56,945 bases of DNA, taken from contig JAWXUD010000010.1 in NCBI GenBank assembly GCA_044432945.1, positions 1 to 56,945 on the forward strand, given 5' to 3'. The stretch's first letter is position 1. Every line of letters begins with the position of its first letter. The notes beneath the pieces were generated by a model that worked only from the letters and a program-made list of their open reading frames with translations, ran no database searches and was not told the origin of the DNA. Position numbers and translations under genes: made by a program. This DNA comes from JAWXUD01 sp044432945 (GTDB taxonomy: Bacteria > Cyanobacteriota > Vampirovibrionia > Gastranaerophilales > Gastranaerophilaceae). Shown here piece by piece: positions 33,604-44,200 of this stretch.

Positions 33604-35391
33604 ATGAGCAAAAAATTAATTAAAGTAATGGACACATCTTTTAGAGATGGTTTTCAATCGGTTTATGGTGCAAGAGTTTTTGTAGATGATTTCATACCAG
33701 CACTACAAGCAGCTGTTAACGCTGGTATTCAGCATTTTGAAGTAGCTGGCGGTGCGACATTCCAATCACCAATTTTTTATAGCAACGAAAACCCTTTTGA
33801 TAACATGGATAAAATAAGAAAAGCAGTTGGTAATGATATCAATTTACAAAGCTTGGCTCGTGGGGTTAACGTTGTAGGACTTGATTCTCAACCACGTGAT
33901 ATCATTAATTTGCACGCAAAAATGTTCAAAAAACACGGTATCACAACAATCAGAAACTTCGATGCTCTAAACGATGTAAACAACCTTATCTATTCAGGAC
34001 AATGCATTAAAGATAACGGACTAAACCACGAAGTGACTATAACAATGATGGAACTTCCTTATGGCTGTTCTGGCGCTCATGATGCAGAATTCTATGAAAC
34101 AGTATTGAGAAACATTTTAGACGCAGGAATCCCATTTGATTCTATCGCATTCAAAGATGCTTCAGGCACATCAACTCCTAAAAAAGTTTTTGAAACAATT
34201 AAAAGAACACGTGAAATTTTAGGCGAAAACGCTCATATAAGATTTCACTCACACGAAACTGCTGGAACATCACTTGCTTGTTATCTTGCAGCTCTTGATG
34301 GCGGTGCTGATGGTATCGACTTGTCGATGAAACCAGTATCTGGCGGAACGGCTCAACCTGATTTAATCTCAGTTTGGCACGCTCTTCGTGGCTCTGAATA
34401 TGATTTGGGAATTGACATCGATAAAATTATTGAAACAGAAGAGATTTTCAAAGAATGCATGAAGGATTATTTCTTGCCTCCAGAAGCTCTTGCCGTAAAT
34501 CCTATGATTATTCAATCACCACTACCTGGTGGAGCTTTAACGGCTAACACACAAATGTTACGTGATAATGGGCAGATGGACAAATTCCCTGAAATAGTCA
34601 CCGCTATGAAAGAAGTTGTTGAAAAAGGCGGGTTTGGCACATCAGTTACCCCTGTTTCACAATTTTATTTCCAACAAGCATTTAACAACGTTATGTTTGG
34701 TAAATGGGCAAAAATCGCTGATGGATACGGGAAAATGGTTCTTGGATATTTCGGAAAAACACCTTGTGAAGCCGATTCAGAAGTTATCAAAATCGCTTCA
34801 GAACAACTTAACCTAGTTCCAACTACTGAATTGGTCGTTGACATAAACGACAAAGATGAAAATAAAGGCATCGCTTCAGCTACAAAACGTTTAGAAGAAG
34901 CTAATCTACCAGTAAATGATGAAAATATATTCATCTCTGCAGCTTGTAAAGAAAAAGGGATTTTATTCTTACAAGGAAAAGGTAGCATTGGCGTTAGAAA
35001 ATGCGAAGATAAAACTGAAACGAGCGAAGAAGCTTCAAATGCTTACACAGTATCGCTTAACGGAAAATCTTATGCAATAGAGTTAGACGGTAAAAAAGCA
35101 AAAGTTAACGGAAAAATTTATGATTTCGATGTTAAAACAGGGATTGAAAAATCTAATGAAGTCAAGTCAACTGGCAATGAGCAAACAATTAAGGCAGCAC
35201 TTCCTGGCGTTGTTTTAAAAATTCTTGCTTCTGAAGGTGACGTTATTACTGAAGGTCAAACTATTGCAATCGTGGAAGCTATGAAAATGGAAACTGAGAT
35301 TAAATCACCAGTAGCTGGTACTATTAAAACCATCTCGATTGAGGCTGGTGACCAAATTCAAAACGGTCAAATTCTAGCAACAATTGCGTAG
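33604..35391 (+). CDS. oadA: oxaloacetate decarboxylase alpha subunit / PycB-like carboxyltransferase
   Basis: This 595-residue protein transfers CO2 from oxaloacetate (or a related acid) to biotin. Its N-terminal TIM-barrel domain begins with DTSFRDGFQS. Metal and substrate residues lie in FKDASGTSTPKK and RFHSHETAGTS. The PYC/OADA domain follows, then a biotinyl domain with the modified lysine in VEAMKMETE (about residue 561). The DTSFRDGFQS start and the GFGTSVTPVSQFYFQQA block resemble epsilonproteobacterial PycB/OadA as I remember them, rather than Klebsiella OadA. GAGGAT lies 5 nt before the ATG. BirA and both membrane subunits flank it. Confidence 0.92.
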   Translation: MSKKLIKVMDTSFRDGFQSVYGARVFVDDFIPALQAAVNAGIQHFEVAGGATFQSPIFYSNENPFDNMDKIRKAVGNDINLQSLARGVNVVGLDSQPRDIINLHAKMFKKHGITTIRNFDALNDVNNLIYSGQCIKDNGLNHEVTITMMELPYGCSGAHDAEFYETVLRNILDAGIPFDSIAFKDASGTSTPKKVFETIKRTREILGENAHIRFHSHETAGTSLACYLAALDGGADGIDLSMKPVSGGTAQPDLISVWHALRGSEYDLGIDIDKIIETEEIFKECMKDYFLPPEALAVNPMIIQSPLPGGALTANTQMLRDNGQMDKFPEIVTAMKEVVEKGGFGTSVTPVSQFYFQQAFNNVMFGKWAKIADGYGKMVLGYFGKTPCEADSEVIKIASEQLNLVPTTELVVDINDKDENKGIASATKRLEEANLPVNDENIFISAACKEKGILFLQGKGSIGVRKCEDKTETSEEASNAYTVSLNGKSYAIELDGKKAKVNGKIYDFDVKTGIEKSNEVKSTGNEQTIKAALPGVVLKILASEGDVITEGQTIAIVEAMKMETEIKSPVAGTIKTISIEAGDQIQNGQILATIA

Positions 35392-35418
35392 TTATAAGAT
35401 TTTAAGAAGGATAAAAAA

Positions 35419-36594
35419 ATGAATATAGCAGAAAGTTTATACAAATTATGGAACTCAACGGGTATTGCAAATTTCATACAACCAGTTGACCCAACTATAA
35501 CAAACGGATTTGAACAAGTATTACATCAATTTGGTTCACCAATTATGATATTTGTTTGTTTATTTTTATTATGGCTAGGGATTAAAAAACAATTTGAACC
35601 ATTATTACTTGTACCAATAGCATTCGGTGGGTTGTTAGCAAACATTCCTGTCGCAGACATCGCTGGAGCTAGTGGTTTTCTCGGTCAAATTTATGAAATA
35701 GGAATTCATTCAGGGTTGTTTCCTATAATAATCTTTATGGGTGTTGGTGCAATGACGGATTTTGGTCCTTTAATCGCTAACCCTAAAATGGCACTTTTAG
35801 GTGGTGCAGCTCAATTTGGTATATTTGGTGCATTGCTTTTAGCTTTTTGTGTTTTTGGGTTTACTTTACCACAAGCCGCAGCAATTGGAATTATTGGCGG
35901 TGCTGACGGTCCTACTTCAATTTATGTTACAAGCAAATTAGCTCCAGAACTATTAGGTGCAATCGCAGTTGCAGCGTATTCTTATATGGCATTAGTTCCA
36001 GTAATTCAACCACCAATTATGAAATTATTAACAACAAAAGCTGAACGCAAAATTGAGATGAAACAATTACGTGAAGTTTCTAAACGTGAAAAAATTGTGT
36101 TCCCTCTTGTTGTACTTACACTTTGCATAATACTATTACCAGATTCTTGTACACTTATCGGTGCTTTAACATTCGGAAACTTATGCAAAGAATGCGGCGT
36201 TGTTAACAGATTATCAGATACACTACAAAACGCATTAGTGAACATCGTTACAATACTTTTGGGATTGGCTGTTGGTTCAAAATTATGTGCTGATCAATTC
36301 TTAACATTACAAACAATGTTTATATTAATACTAGGAGTTATAGCATTTGCATTCGCAACTGCCTCAGGTGTGATTTGTGCTAAAATAATGAATTTATTTA
36401 CTAAGTCGAAAGTTAACCCTCTAATAGGTGCAGCAGGTGTCTCCGCTGTTCCTATGGCCGCTAGAGTTGCTAATAAAGTAGGATTAGAGGCTAACAACCA
36501 AAACTTTTTATTAATGCACGCTATGGGACCAAACGTTGCTGGCGTAATAGGTTCTGCAGTCGCTGCAGGTATTTTATTAGCACTCTGCAGTTAA
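35419..36594 (+). CDS. oadB: Na+-translocating decarboxylase beta subunit
   Basis: This 391-residue polytopic protein decarboxylates carboxybiotin and exports Na+. Landmarks are GGADGPTSIYV with the conserved Asp, PVIQPPIMKLLTT, LAVGSKLCADQFL and GAAGVSAVPMAARVANK. Around eleven membrane segments are visible. It follows oadA by 27 nt. The product is a respiration-free Na+ pump driven by decarboxylation, well suited to a fermentative gut bacterium. Confidence 0.95.
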   Translation: MNIAESLYKLWNSTGIANFIQPVDPTITNGFEQVLHQFGSPIMIFVCLFLLWLGIKKQFEPLLLVPIAFGGLLANIPVADIAGASGFLGQIYEIGIHSGLFPIIIFMGVGAMTDFGPLIANPKMALLGGAAQFGIFGALLLAFCVFGFTLPQAAAIGIIGGADGPTSIYVTSKLAPELLGAIAVAAYSYMALVPVIQPPIMKLLTTKAERKIEMKQLREVSKREKIVFPLVVLTLCIILLPDSCTLIGALTFGNLCKECGVVNRLSDTLQNALVNIVTILLGLAVGSKLCADQFLTLQTMFILILGVIAFAFATASGVICAKIMNLFTKSKVNPLIGAAGVSAVPMAARVANKVGLEANNQNFLLMHAMGPNVAGVIGSAVAAGILLALCS

Positions 36595-36610
36595 AATTTA
36601 TTGGAATAAT

Positions 36611-37033
36611 ATGGAATTATCACAAAGTCTTGAAGATTATTTAGAACAAATACATGTATTAACATTGAACAAAGGGGTTGCGAAAGTCACTGACATCGCA
36701 ACCGCTTTAAATGTTAAAAAATCATCTGTTAATTCGGCACTAAATTCATTGCAAGACAAAAAATTAATCAGCTATATTCCCTATTCTCCAATAACATTAA
36801 CCGAAAAAGGCGAAAAATATGCAAAAGATATTCTTAAAAAACATAATTTAATTTCGAATTTTTTCCAAAATATATTATTTGTTAACGAAAAAGAAGCTCT
36901 TGATGTCGCTTGCAAAGTTGAACATGTGATATCTAACGATATTTCTATAAGATTAAATAAATTTTCAAAATTCATACAATCATATTCTAAAGAAAATGAA
37001 AATTTTAAAGAAGAAATTAATAGGTTATTTTAA
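36611..37033 (+). CDS. DtxR/MntR-family metal-dependent repressor
   Basis: This 140-residue protein has an N-terminal winged helix (SLEDYLEQIHVL, then DIATALNVKKSSVNSALNSL) and a dimerisation domain. The metal ligands of this family are visible as His78, Cys101, Glu104 and His105 (ACKVEHVIS). Cys rather than Glu at 101 matches DtxR more than MntR. The C-terminal SH3-like domain of DtxR is missing, as in MntR. It starts 16 nt after oadB, so it is probably cotranscribed with the pump, an unusual association. Confidence 0.85.
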   Translation: MELSQSLEDYLEQIHVLTLNKGVAKVTDIATALNVKKSSVNSALNSLQDKKLISYIPYSPITLTEKGEKYAKDILKKHNLISNFFQNILFVNEKEALDVACKVEHVISNDISIRLNKFSKFIQSYSKENENFKEEINRLF

Positions 37034-37036
37034 CAC

Positions 37037-37064
37037 TTGACTAATATTTTTTTTACGATAAAGT
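37037..37064 (+). promoter_or_regulatory. promoter of the 37131 gene
   Basis: TTGACT (37037-37042), a 16-bp spacer and TAAAGT (37059-37064) precede the ATG at 37131 by 66 nt. A short GTTAG/CTAAC hairpin (37063-37078) follows and might be a regulatory or attenuating element. Confidence 0.45.
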
Positions 37065-37130
37065 TAGATTGGGCTAACATTTTTACTGAAGAATTTGTTT
37101 GGCTTAACTAACAAGTGAAAGTAACAATCC

Positions 37131-38276
37131 ATGAATATTAAAACGATCTCAAAATTTATCGACCAACCTTTATTAATAAATAATTTGCAACAAACAATGC
37201 CATCTTTACTTGTAGGTTCTGGCGGAGTTCTTCTAGCTACTAAAAGCCATAAATACAACCAAAAAGAAAAGAAGATAAATGCTAAAAAAGAAGAAGAAAT
37301 GAAAAACGATATATTTATTTCAACAACATTTCCTAAAAAAGAAGGTCATAAATTCAGTGCAAAAACGGAAACGACAAAAGATTTAATAATAATTTCTTCA
37401 ACAATAGCTTCATCATTAATAAGTGCGAGGGGTTTAAAAGTTGGTGGTAAAAAAATATTTAATGGACTTCTTGAAAAAAGTTCTAGAAAAGAAATTATAG
37501 CTAATCAAACAAAGCATGTTAATCAATTTTTAGAAAAAAACATAATACCTGAAGACCTAAAAAATATTTTAATAAAATCTAAAGACAATGTTTTAAATTT
37601 AAAAGAATTCGATAAATTACATACAGAATTAACAAATACAAAAAACGGGAAAGAGTTAATTGAAAAGCTACAACCGATGCCGAAATCACTAAGCTCTAAA
37701 GAGATTTTTTCAGAAATCAAAAGACTTTCGATATTAGGTGCAGTACCAGTTTTAGGAGGAATGAGCGGTGGCATTGTGGCAGACAAGATTACACATACAG
37801 AAACTAAACACAGCAGTGCTAACAAAATCAAAGAAGGGTTTTACCAATATTTTGCAAATATATTCTCGTGTAACATCGGTGCAGCCTTGGCGTTAACGAC
37901 AGCAGAACAGCTCGAAAAAAGGAATATAATCAAACCACTTAGCTCAACTGCTAGATTAGGTGTAATATCAACAGGGATTATCACAACAGGCGTCATTGGC
38001 GGAAGCTACATCGCTAATTATTTAGGTAAAAATATAATCAACCCAATTTTTTCACAAAAAAACAAATCTCATCACATATACTCAGAAAGAAAACCAGAAG
38101 CTCTTGATATCGCCCTACACGTTGATGACATCGCAACTGCTGGCGTGATGTCAGGGTTCAAATGGGTTGAACCAGCACTACCTGCACTATATTTTATTTC
38201 AGGTTATCGAGCAGGAAAAGGATATAGAAATAATTTATCAGAGAATTGTCCTGAGAAAAAAGGATATTGCTTATGA
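37131..38276 (+). CDS. membrane-associated protein of unknown function
   Basis: This 381-residue protein is not recognised. The N-terminus (QPLLINNLQQTMPSLLVGSGGVLLATKSHKY) has a short hydrophobic segment. Further hydrophobic stretches are LIIISSTIASSLISARGL (about 87-105), ILGAVPVLGGMSGGIVAD (about 200-217), NIFSCNIGAALALTT, ARLGVISTGIITTGVIGGSYIANYL (about 280-305) and PALYFISGYRAG near the end. Charged helical stretches separate them. It resembles the 10461 and 24171 proteins in style but not in sequence. It has its own promoter and ends at the hairpin at 38341-38384. Confidence 0.65.
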   Translation: MNIKTISKFIDQPLLINNLQQTMPSLLVGSGGVLLATKSHKYNQKEKKINAKKEEEMKNDIFISTTFPKKEGHKFSAKTETTKDLIIISSTIASSLISARGLKVGGKKIFNGLLEKSSRKEIIANQTKHVNQFLEKNIIPEDLKNILIKSKDNVLNLKEFDKLHTELTNTKNGKELIEKLQPMPKSLSSKEIFSEIKRLSILGAVPVLGGMSGGIVADKITHTETKHSSANKIKEGFYQYFANIFSCNIGAALALTTAEQLEKRNIIKPLSSTARLGVISTGIITTGVIGGSYIANYLGKNIINPIFSQKNKSHHIYSERKPEALDIALHVDDIATAGVMSGFKWVEPALPALYFISGYRAGKGYRNNLSENCPEKKGYCL

Positions 38277-38340
38277 TATCAAAAAAAATATTTAAATTTA
38301 TTACACACACTAATGTTTCATTATTTGGGACTATTGTACA

Positions 38341-38384
38341 GCAATATCAGTCGCTGAAATACACGATTGATATTGCATCTTTTT
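38341..38384 (+). terminator. Rho-independent terminator after the 37131 gene
   Basis: A 12-bp stem with one G-T pair (38341-38352 with 38365-38376) and a 12-nt loop is followed by five T residues. Confidence 0.75.
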
Positions 38385-38460
38385 GATAAATCACCAGACA
38401 CTTGAATTATTCAAAAAAATATGTTATTATAAAGTATGGTATTTTATTGAGGTTATATGT

Positions 38461-39867
38461 ATGAAGATTAAACATTTCGGCTACAAACGTGATCAGGTTA
38501 GACCAAAAATTTTACATTTTGGAGTAGGCAATTTTCACAGAGCACATTTAGAATGTTATACCAACGAACTTTTAAACACAGACACGACTGCTGACTGGGG
38601 GATTTGTGGTGCTATGATTATGGCACAAGATGAAACCCTATACAAAAAACTAAAAGAACAAGAAAATATTTATTCTCTAAGCATATGCGGACGAGATGGC
38701 AAAAACTCAGTTCAATGGATCGGTTCATTAGTTGAACTTTATTGGAGTGAGAATGACCTAAAATCAATCATAGACAAAGTTGCCGATCCACAAATAAGCA
38801 TAATCTCAATGACCATCACTGAAGGTGGATACAACCTCGACACAGATGCAGTAAGAAACGATTTAAAAAATCCTGCATCACCTCAAAGTATTTTTGGAAT
38901 AATCGCAGAAGGGTTACGCCACCGCATCAAGAATAGCAATGAGCCTGTAACAATACTTTCTTGTGACAATTTACAACACAACGGTGATGCTTGTAAAAAA
39001 ATATTTATGAGCTTCTTCGAACAACAAGACCAAGAACTTACAGAGTGGGCTGTGAATAACATAACTTTCCCTAACAGTATGGTTGATAGGATTACTCCTG
39101 CAACGACACCTGCTGATGTTGAACGCATCAACAAAACATTGGACAAAAAAGATGAATGCCCTGTTTATTGTGAGGATTATTTGCAATGGGTCGTTGAAGA
39201 CAATTTCATTGCTGGCAGACCTGAATGGGAGAAGGTTGGCGTTGAATTTACAGATGATGTAGCACCTTATGAAAAAATGAAGCTTTCACTACTTAACGCA
39301 TCACATACCCTACTTTCATATCCTTCTTTTTTGAGCGGTTATAGAAAAGTTGACTTAGCGATGCGAGATAAAAAAATCGTAAAATTTATTGAAGATTTTA
39401 TGAATTTAGATGTTACACCATATGTACCATCGCCACCTAATACTGATTTAGAAGTCTACAAAAAAACTTTAATTGAACGTTTTGCAAACTCTGCTGTTAG
39501 CGATCAGATATCAAGATTGTGCGGTGATGGAGCTTCGAAATTCCCTGTCTATGTGCTTCCTATCTTAAAAGAAATTCTAAAACACAATGCTGACACCACA
39601 AGAATAACGTATTTATTAGCTTCATACTATCACTACCTAAAATATCAAAGTGATGATAATAATGAAAGTTTTGAGATTTTTGAGCCTTGCCTGAATGAAA
39701 GCGACAAGGAAAAATTAAACAGTCCAAATCCTGAAGACTTCCTTTCTTCGACACCATTTGCTACAATTGAATTTAAAAACTATCCAAAATTTATAGATGA
39801 ATATCTATCAATGGTTGAAAAGATTAAAACACAAGGTGCGATGAATGTTTTAAAGAGCATAGTATGA
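38461..39867 (+). CDS. mannitol dehydrogenase-family oxidoreductase
   Basis: This 468-residue protein belongs to the NAD-dependent mannitol/fructuronate/tagaturonate dehydrogenase family. ILHFGVGNFHRAHLECYTNELL near the N-terminus is the nucleotide-binding signature. FPNSMVDRITPATTP, NASHTLLSYPSFLSG and a C-terminal helical domain follow. The substrate (polyol, fructuronate or tagaturonate) is not readable. The ORF is open back to 38383, but GAGG at 38449-38452 marks the ATG at 38461. It overlaps the transporter gene by 4 bases (ATGA), so it likely oxidises what that transporter imports. Confidence 0.88.
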   Translation: MKIKHFGYKRDQVRPKILHFGVGNFHRAHLECYTNELLNTDTTADWGICGAMIMAQDETLYKKLKEQENIYSLSICGRDGKNSVQWIGSLVELYWSENDLKSIIDKVADPQISIISMTITEGGYNLDTDAVRNDLKNPASPQSIFGIIAEGLRHRIKNSNEPVTILSCDNLQHNGDACKKIFMSFFEQQDQELTEWAVNNITFPNSMVDRITPATTPADVERINKTLDKKDECPVYCEDYLQWVVEDNFIAGRPEWEKVGVEFTDDVAPYEKMKLSLLNASHTLLSYPSFLSGYRKVDLAMRDKKIVKFIEDFMNLDVTPYVPSPPNTDLEVYKKTLIERFANSAVSDQISRLCGDGASKFPVYVLPILKEILKHNADTTRITYLLASYYHYLKYQSDDNNESFEIFEPCLNESDKEKLNSPNPEDFLSSTPFATIEFKNYPKFIDEYLSMVEKIKTQGAMNVLKSIV

Positions 39868-41192
39868 TGAGTACTGAAATCAAAAATAGTTATAGCTTAG
39901 CACCTTTTGTACTGATAACACTAATTTATTTCATAGTGGGCTTTTTCACAACCATTAACGGTCAGTTTCAAGCCCCATTACAAATTGCATTTTTGTCAGA
40001 AGTAGAACTTCTTAAAAATACTTTAACCACACTTATTCCTTTTTTCTTCTTTTTAGGCTATCTACTCAACAGCCAACTCGGAGGGAAATGGATTAATAAA
40101 TTTGGTTATAAACCAACATTAATGCGAGCATTATTATTTATGATTTTGGGACTAATATTTTACTTAATCGCCTCATTTTTCGCCACAAATTTCGCCAATA
40201 TTGGACTACATTTTGGGGTTGATTATGTCCCACTAGGATATTTTATATTTTTATTAGGCTCATTTTTTATAGGGACATCAGCTGCCATATTACAAGTCGT
40301 CATCAACCCTTATGTAAACGCATATGATTTACCAAACACGCAACCAGTTCAGCGAATGAACATCGTTTGTGCCATAAACTCATTAGGCACAACGATTGCA
40401 CCGTTTTTCGTTACTGGAGTAATTTTTGCTGGAGTTGCAATGAATAGCATCCAGTCAAGTCAACTAATAATACCATTAGAAATTATGATTGCCTCTATTG
40501 TTCTTGTGACCATACTTACTTATAAATTAAAACTACCAGATATAAAAGGAACATTCAGTAACAAAAAACAAACTCGTAGCATTTGGTCATTTAGCCACCT
40601 TAAATGGGGGGTTATTGCAATATTCTTTTATGTAGGAGCTGAAGTCGCTATCGGAGTGAACATAAACCTTCACGCTATTGAATTAATTCAAAATGGACAC
40701 CCTTTGCATTTTTTCGGGAATGATAATCTCATAATATCAGGTATTGAGCTTGGAATTCCTGCATTACTTGCGACAATTTACTGGGGCGGATTTATGGTTG
40801 GACGTGCGTTATCAAGCTTTATTCGAAATATTTCAGCAAGAATACAACTTTGCACAGTAACCATTATTGCCATAATTTTAACAACAATTGCCATTTTTAC
40901 AGAAAATCTTTGGATACTAGTTTCAGTTGGACTTTGCCATTCAATAATGTGGGGAGCAATATTCTCATTAGCAATTGATGGGCTAAAAGAATATACATCT
41001 AAAGCTTCTGGAGTTTTTATGATGGGAGTATTTGGAGGAGCTATTTTTCCACTAATACAAGGACTTGTTGCAGACAGCTTAGGCTCGTGGCAATGGACTT
41101 GGGGGCTGATTATAATATGTGAATTAGTAATTTTATACTATGCACTAGTTAAATCAAAAATCATAGACAAAGAAATAATAGATTTGAAATAA
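39864..41192 (+). CDS. FucP-type sugar MFS transporter
   Basis: This 442-residue, 12-helix major facilitator protein resembles L-fucose:H+ symporter FucP and relatives. Landmarks are FFTTINGQFQAPLQIAF, LGYLLNSQLGGKWINKFGYK, INPYVNAYDL and FMVGRALSSFI. The 4-base ATGA overlap with the dehydrogenase shows translational coupling. Fucose, a hexose or a polyol could be the substrate. It ends near the hairpin at 41218-41256. Confidence 0.88.
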   Translation: MMSTEIKNSYSLAPFVLITLIYFIVGFFTTINGQFQAPLQIAFLSEVELLKNTLTTLIPFFFFLGYLLNSQLGGKWINKFGYKPTLMRALLFMILGLIFYLIASFFATNFANIGLHFGVDYVPLGYFIFLLGSFFIGTSAAILQVVINPYVNAYDLPNTQPVQRMNIVCAINSLGTTIAPFFVTGVIFAGVAMNSIQSSQLIIPLEIMIASIVLVTILTYKLKLPDIKGTFSNKKQTRSIWSFSHLKWGVIAIFFYVGAEVAIGVNINLHAIELIQNGHPLHFFGNDNLIISGIELGIPALLATIYWGGFMVGRALSSFIRNISARIQLCTVTIIAIILTTIAIFTENLWILVSVGLCHSIMWGAIFSLAIDGLKEYTSKASGVFMMGVFGGAIFPLIQGLVADSLGSWQWTWGLIIICELVILYYALVKSKIIDKEIIDLK

Positions 41193-41217
41193 ATATAAGA
41201 TATAAAAAAGCAATGAA

Positions 41218-41256
41218 AATAAATTGGTTGTCGATAATCACAACAACCAATTTATT
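41218..41256. terminator. bidirectional terminator-like hairpin
   Basis: A perfect 14-bp stem (41218-41231 with 41243-41256) with an 11-nt loop lies between two convergent genes. The T-tract is short. Confidence 0.65.
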
Positions 41257-41280
41257 CTTAATATTTGATTAAATATTTAA

Positions 41281-44200
41281 CTAATCATAATACCCATCAG
41301 GAGCATTTTTCACATTAATCATATTTTTAATTTTTCCAGACAACGTTTTACTGTTTTCTTTATATTCTTCCATATCTTTTTGATATTGCAGAACCTGTTC
41401 CATCGTCTCAACACCCTCTGGCATCTCATCTGGAATTGCAACAACATATTCTTCAGCCTTATTAAATTCTTCTATCGTCACAAGCCATTTAAAAGATTTT
41501 AAAAGCTTCATCGGATACAACAAATCACCAGCCAAAACTAATTGAAATTTTGTCGCATTCATATCAGATTTATTTGAGAAATCAGGGATTGCATCAATCT
41601 CCTCTTGCCCAACTTCTTCGCAGAATATAGCAAAAGCTTTCACCATAGCAACATTAAGACCAGGTGTCGATTTAACTATATTAATCGGGTTTAAGTTAGC
41701 CAAAGGTCCTAAAACAGATGATACGACTGAGCCTAATCTTCCACGCAACTTCATATCCAAAGTATTTTGTAAAATATCCATCTCCCCGAACATGTTCATA
41801 CACAACGCCTTACCAAACATCGTAATACTATCAATATATGCAACACCATCGCCTTTAAAATCAATTCGTCCCTCAAGCTCTTCAAACCTAGCAGTATCAA
41901 TAGTTACAGCAGATGTGACCGAGCTACCTGCACCATCTTTAAAGAAATCGGAACTACGTAAGTTCTCAGACATGAAAATGTTTTCTATTTTAGAAAAAGG
42001 TCCAGCCTTTCCATCTTCGATTAAAAATTTCACATATCCACGCAAACTTTTAACTTGCTCCTCATAGGTCATTCCCTTTAAAATAAAATTGGTTTCAAAC
42101 GATAAATCACCAGATAACGTATCCTTCAAATTTGCCAAGGCAATTAATGCATCATTAGTATCCATATCTTGACCAGAAAGGTTAATTCCCATCAAATAAC
42201 TAAGCAAATCTACGCTTATATCACCACTAACATTACCATCAAAAACATTCGTACTTAAATCATCAATAAAAAATACATTGTTTAAAAGTCGCATATCAGC
42301 AACAGTATCACTTAAATAAATTGCACCCGATTTCAAAGATATGATATCAAACCCACCAGAAACAATCTCTAAAGGTATGTCCGCCTGTGGCTGTTCTACA
42401 GGATACTCAACAGGGTCCTCAGGCAAAATTTTGAAGAACTCTTCTGAAACTTTTAATAACCCATCAGTATCGATTAAAGTCGAATTCAATTTTGCTCTTT
42501 CTAAAGACAACAAAGGCAACTTCGCAAGGTTTATATTAGAAGAAAATTCAAAATCAGAAGCATCTACTATCAAATTCTCAGTCGAAATCTCACCCTCCTT
42601 ACCATTAAAATCTAACTTAATTTCATCAGCAAATAAGGCTAAATCAGGAATTCTAATTTTTGTAGCACTAAACCCACCCTTGTAACGTGGCGAATTAACG
42701 TTCCCAAACAACGATAAATCACCGTTCAATGCGATTTTTGAGCCATCTAGCCCACAAATATTAAAACTTATCGGATTAAGTAAATTCATTCTAAAAAGAT
42801 TAATCATTGGACTAGATGAATTAGTACAAGCAATCGTCCCCTCTACATTAAAAACTTTATCCATATCTAATAAATTTGCCTCAAAATCACTAGTGAACTC
42901 ATTCACTAACAACTTTGCATACAAACCACTATCCTTGATTTTAATCCTATTCTCTTTAAAATCAACTACCAACTGAATTATAGATTGATAATCCTTAATT
43001 TGATGAATATGAAAAGGAGTAATATAATTATTAGCATCAGACACTATTTGTGCGACTAACGTTTGTCTAGAATTATCTCCAACAAACGTTGCCTTTAAAG
43101 GTATCACCCCTTTTGCATCTAAAAACGGCTCAGCCATAACACCCAACAAGCTTTTAAGCTCGTTTGCGTATAAATTACCATCAACCACAACGTCAAACTT
43201 CGGACTATTTATATAATCCTCAACCTTACCAACAAAAGTAATAATTGATTCAGAGTTAATCCTAACTTTAATCGGATTGAAATCAAGATTTTTCTCATCG
43301 AACATCAACTCTAAATCATCATTTGATATTTGAGAACTAGCGTAAGGAAGAGCTAATTTGAAACCAGTATTAACTATTTTACCAGCAAGCTTTTTGTCTT
43401 TTAATAAATCAAAATCAAATTCTTCATTTGTTATTAAAATAGTATTTAATTTATCAGAAAGCGAAAAATCTTCTACTTTTGTCATCAATTTTGCAACAAT
43501 TTTTTTCAACTTACCCTTAATTTCTAACTCTAAAGATAACAAACCAGAATTCAAATAAATTTCTTTTTTAATATCCTCTGGAGCAAACGCAATGAAAAGA
43601 TTTCTTAAAGGGATTTTATTTGTAACCAAATTAATATCAGCAATTGACTTTTCATCAATCACACCAGATATTTTCAACTCACCCTCGTCAATATTTAAGC
43701 CCGCATCAATATTCAATGAATTGTTATTCAAAGAAATATCAGCATTAATATTGGAAATGCCTAGCTTGGTTTTAATATTTTCGATAGCACCATCAACAAC
43801 ATTAATATCACCAGAAGATTTTATCTTTTTAAAATTTGTTTTAATAGAAGTATCTGCACTAAAATAACCAGTACCGACAAAATTGTCTAATTCATTATTT
43901 AACCCAAAAGAATTCAACAAACCTTTCGCAAGAAGGATTAAATCGTTAAAATAAACACCGTTTGAAAACAGATTTATATCAAAACTTGGTCTTTTCGCAA
44001 GCTTGATAAAACCATTCAAATTCAAATATTGTTCATCAGTTATATACAAACTAGTATCAACATTAGTTTTAGCACCCTTAAATTTCGTTCTCAAATAGCT
44101 CTCAGGAATTTTATACCCACCAAGGTTTAACGTAAAATCATCGATATTAAAATACCCATTAGCATTAATACCTTTTCGTCCCTCGCTAAGCTTGATTTTA

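Noticed and set aside
37063..37078. GTTAG/CTAAC hairpin as a terminator of the DtxR-type gene
   Set aside because: The stem is only 5 bp and overlaps the likely -10 of the next gene.
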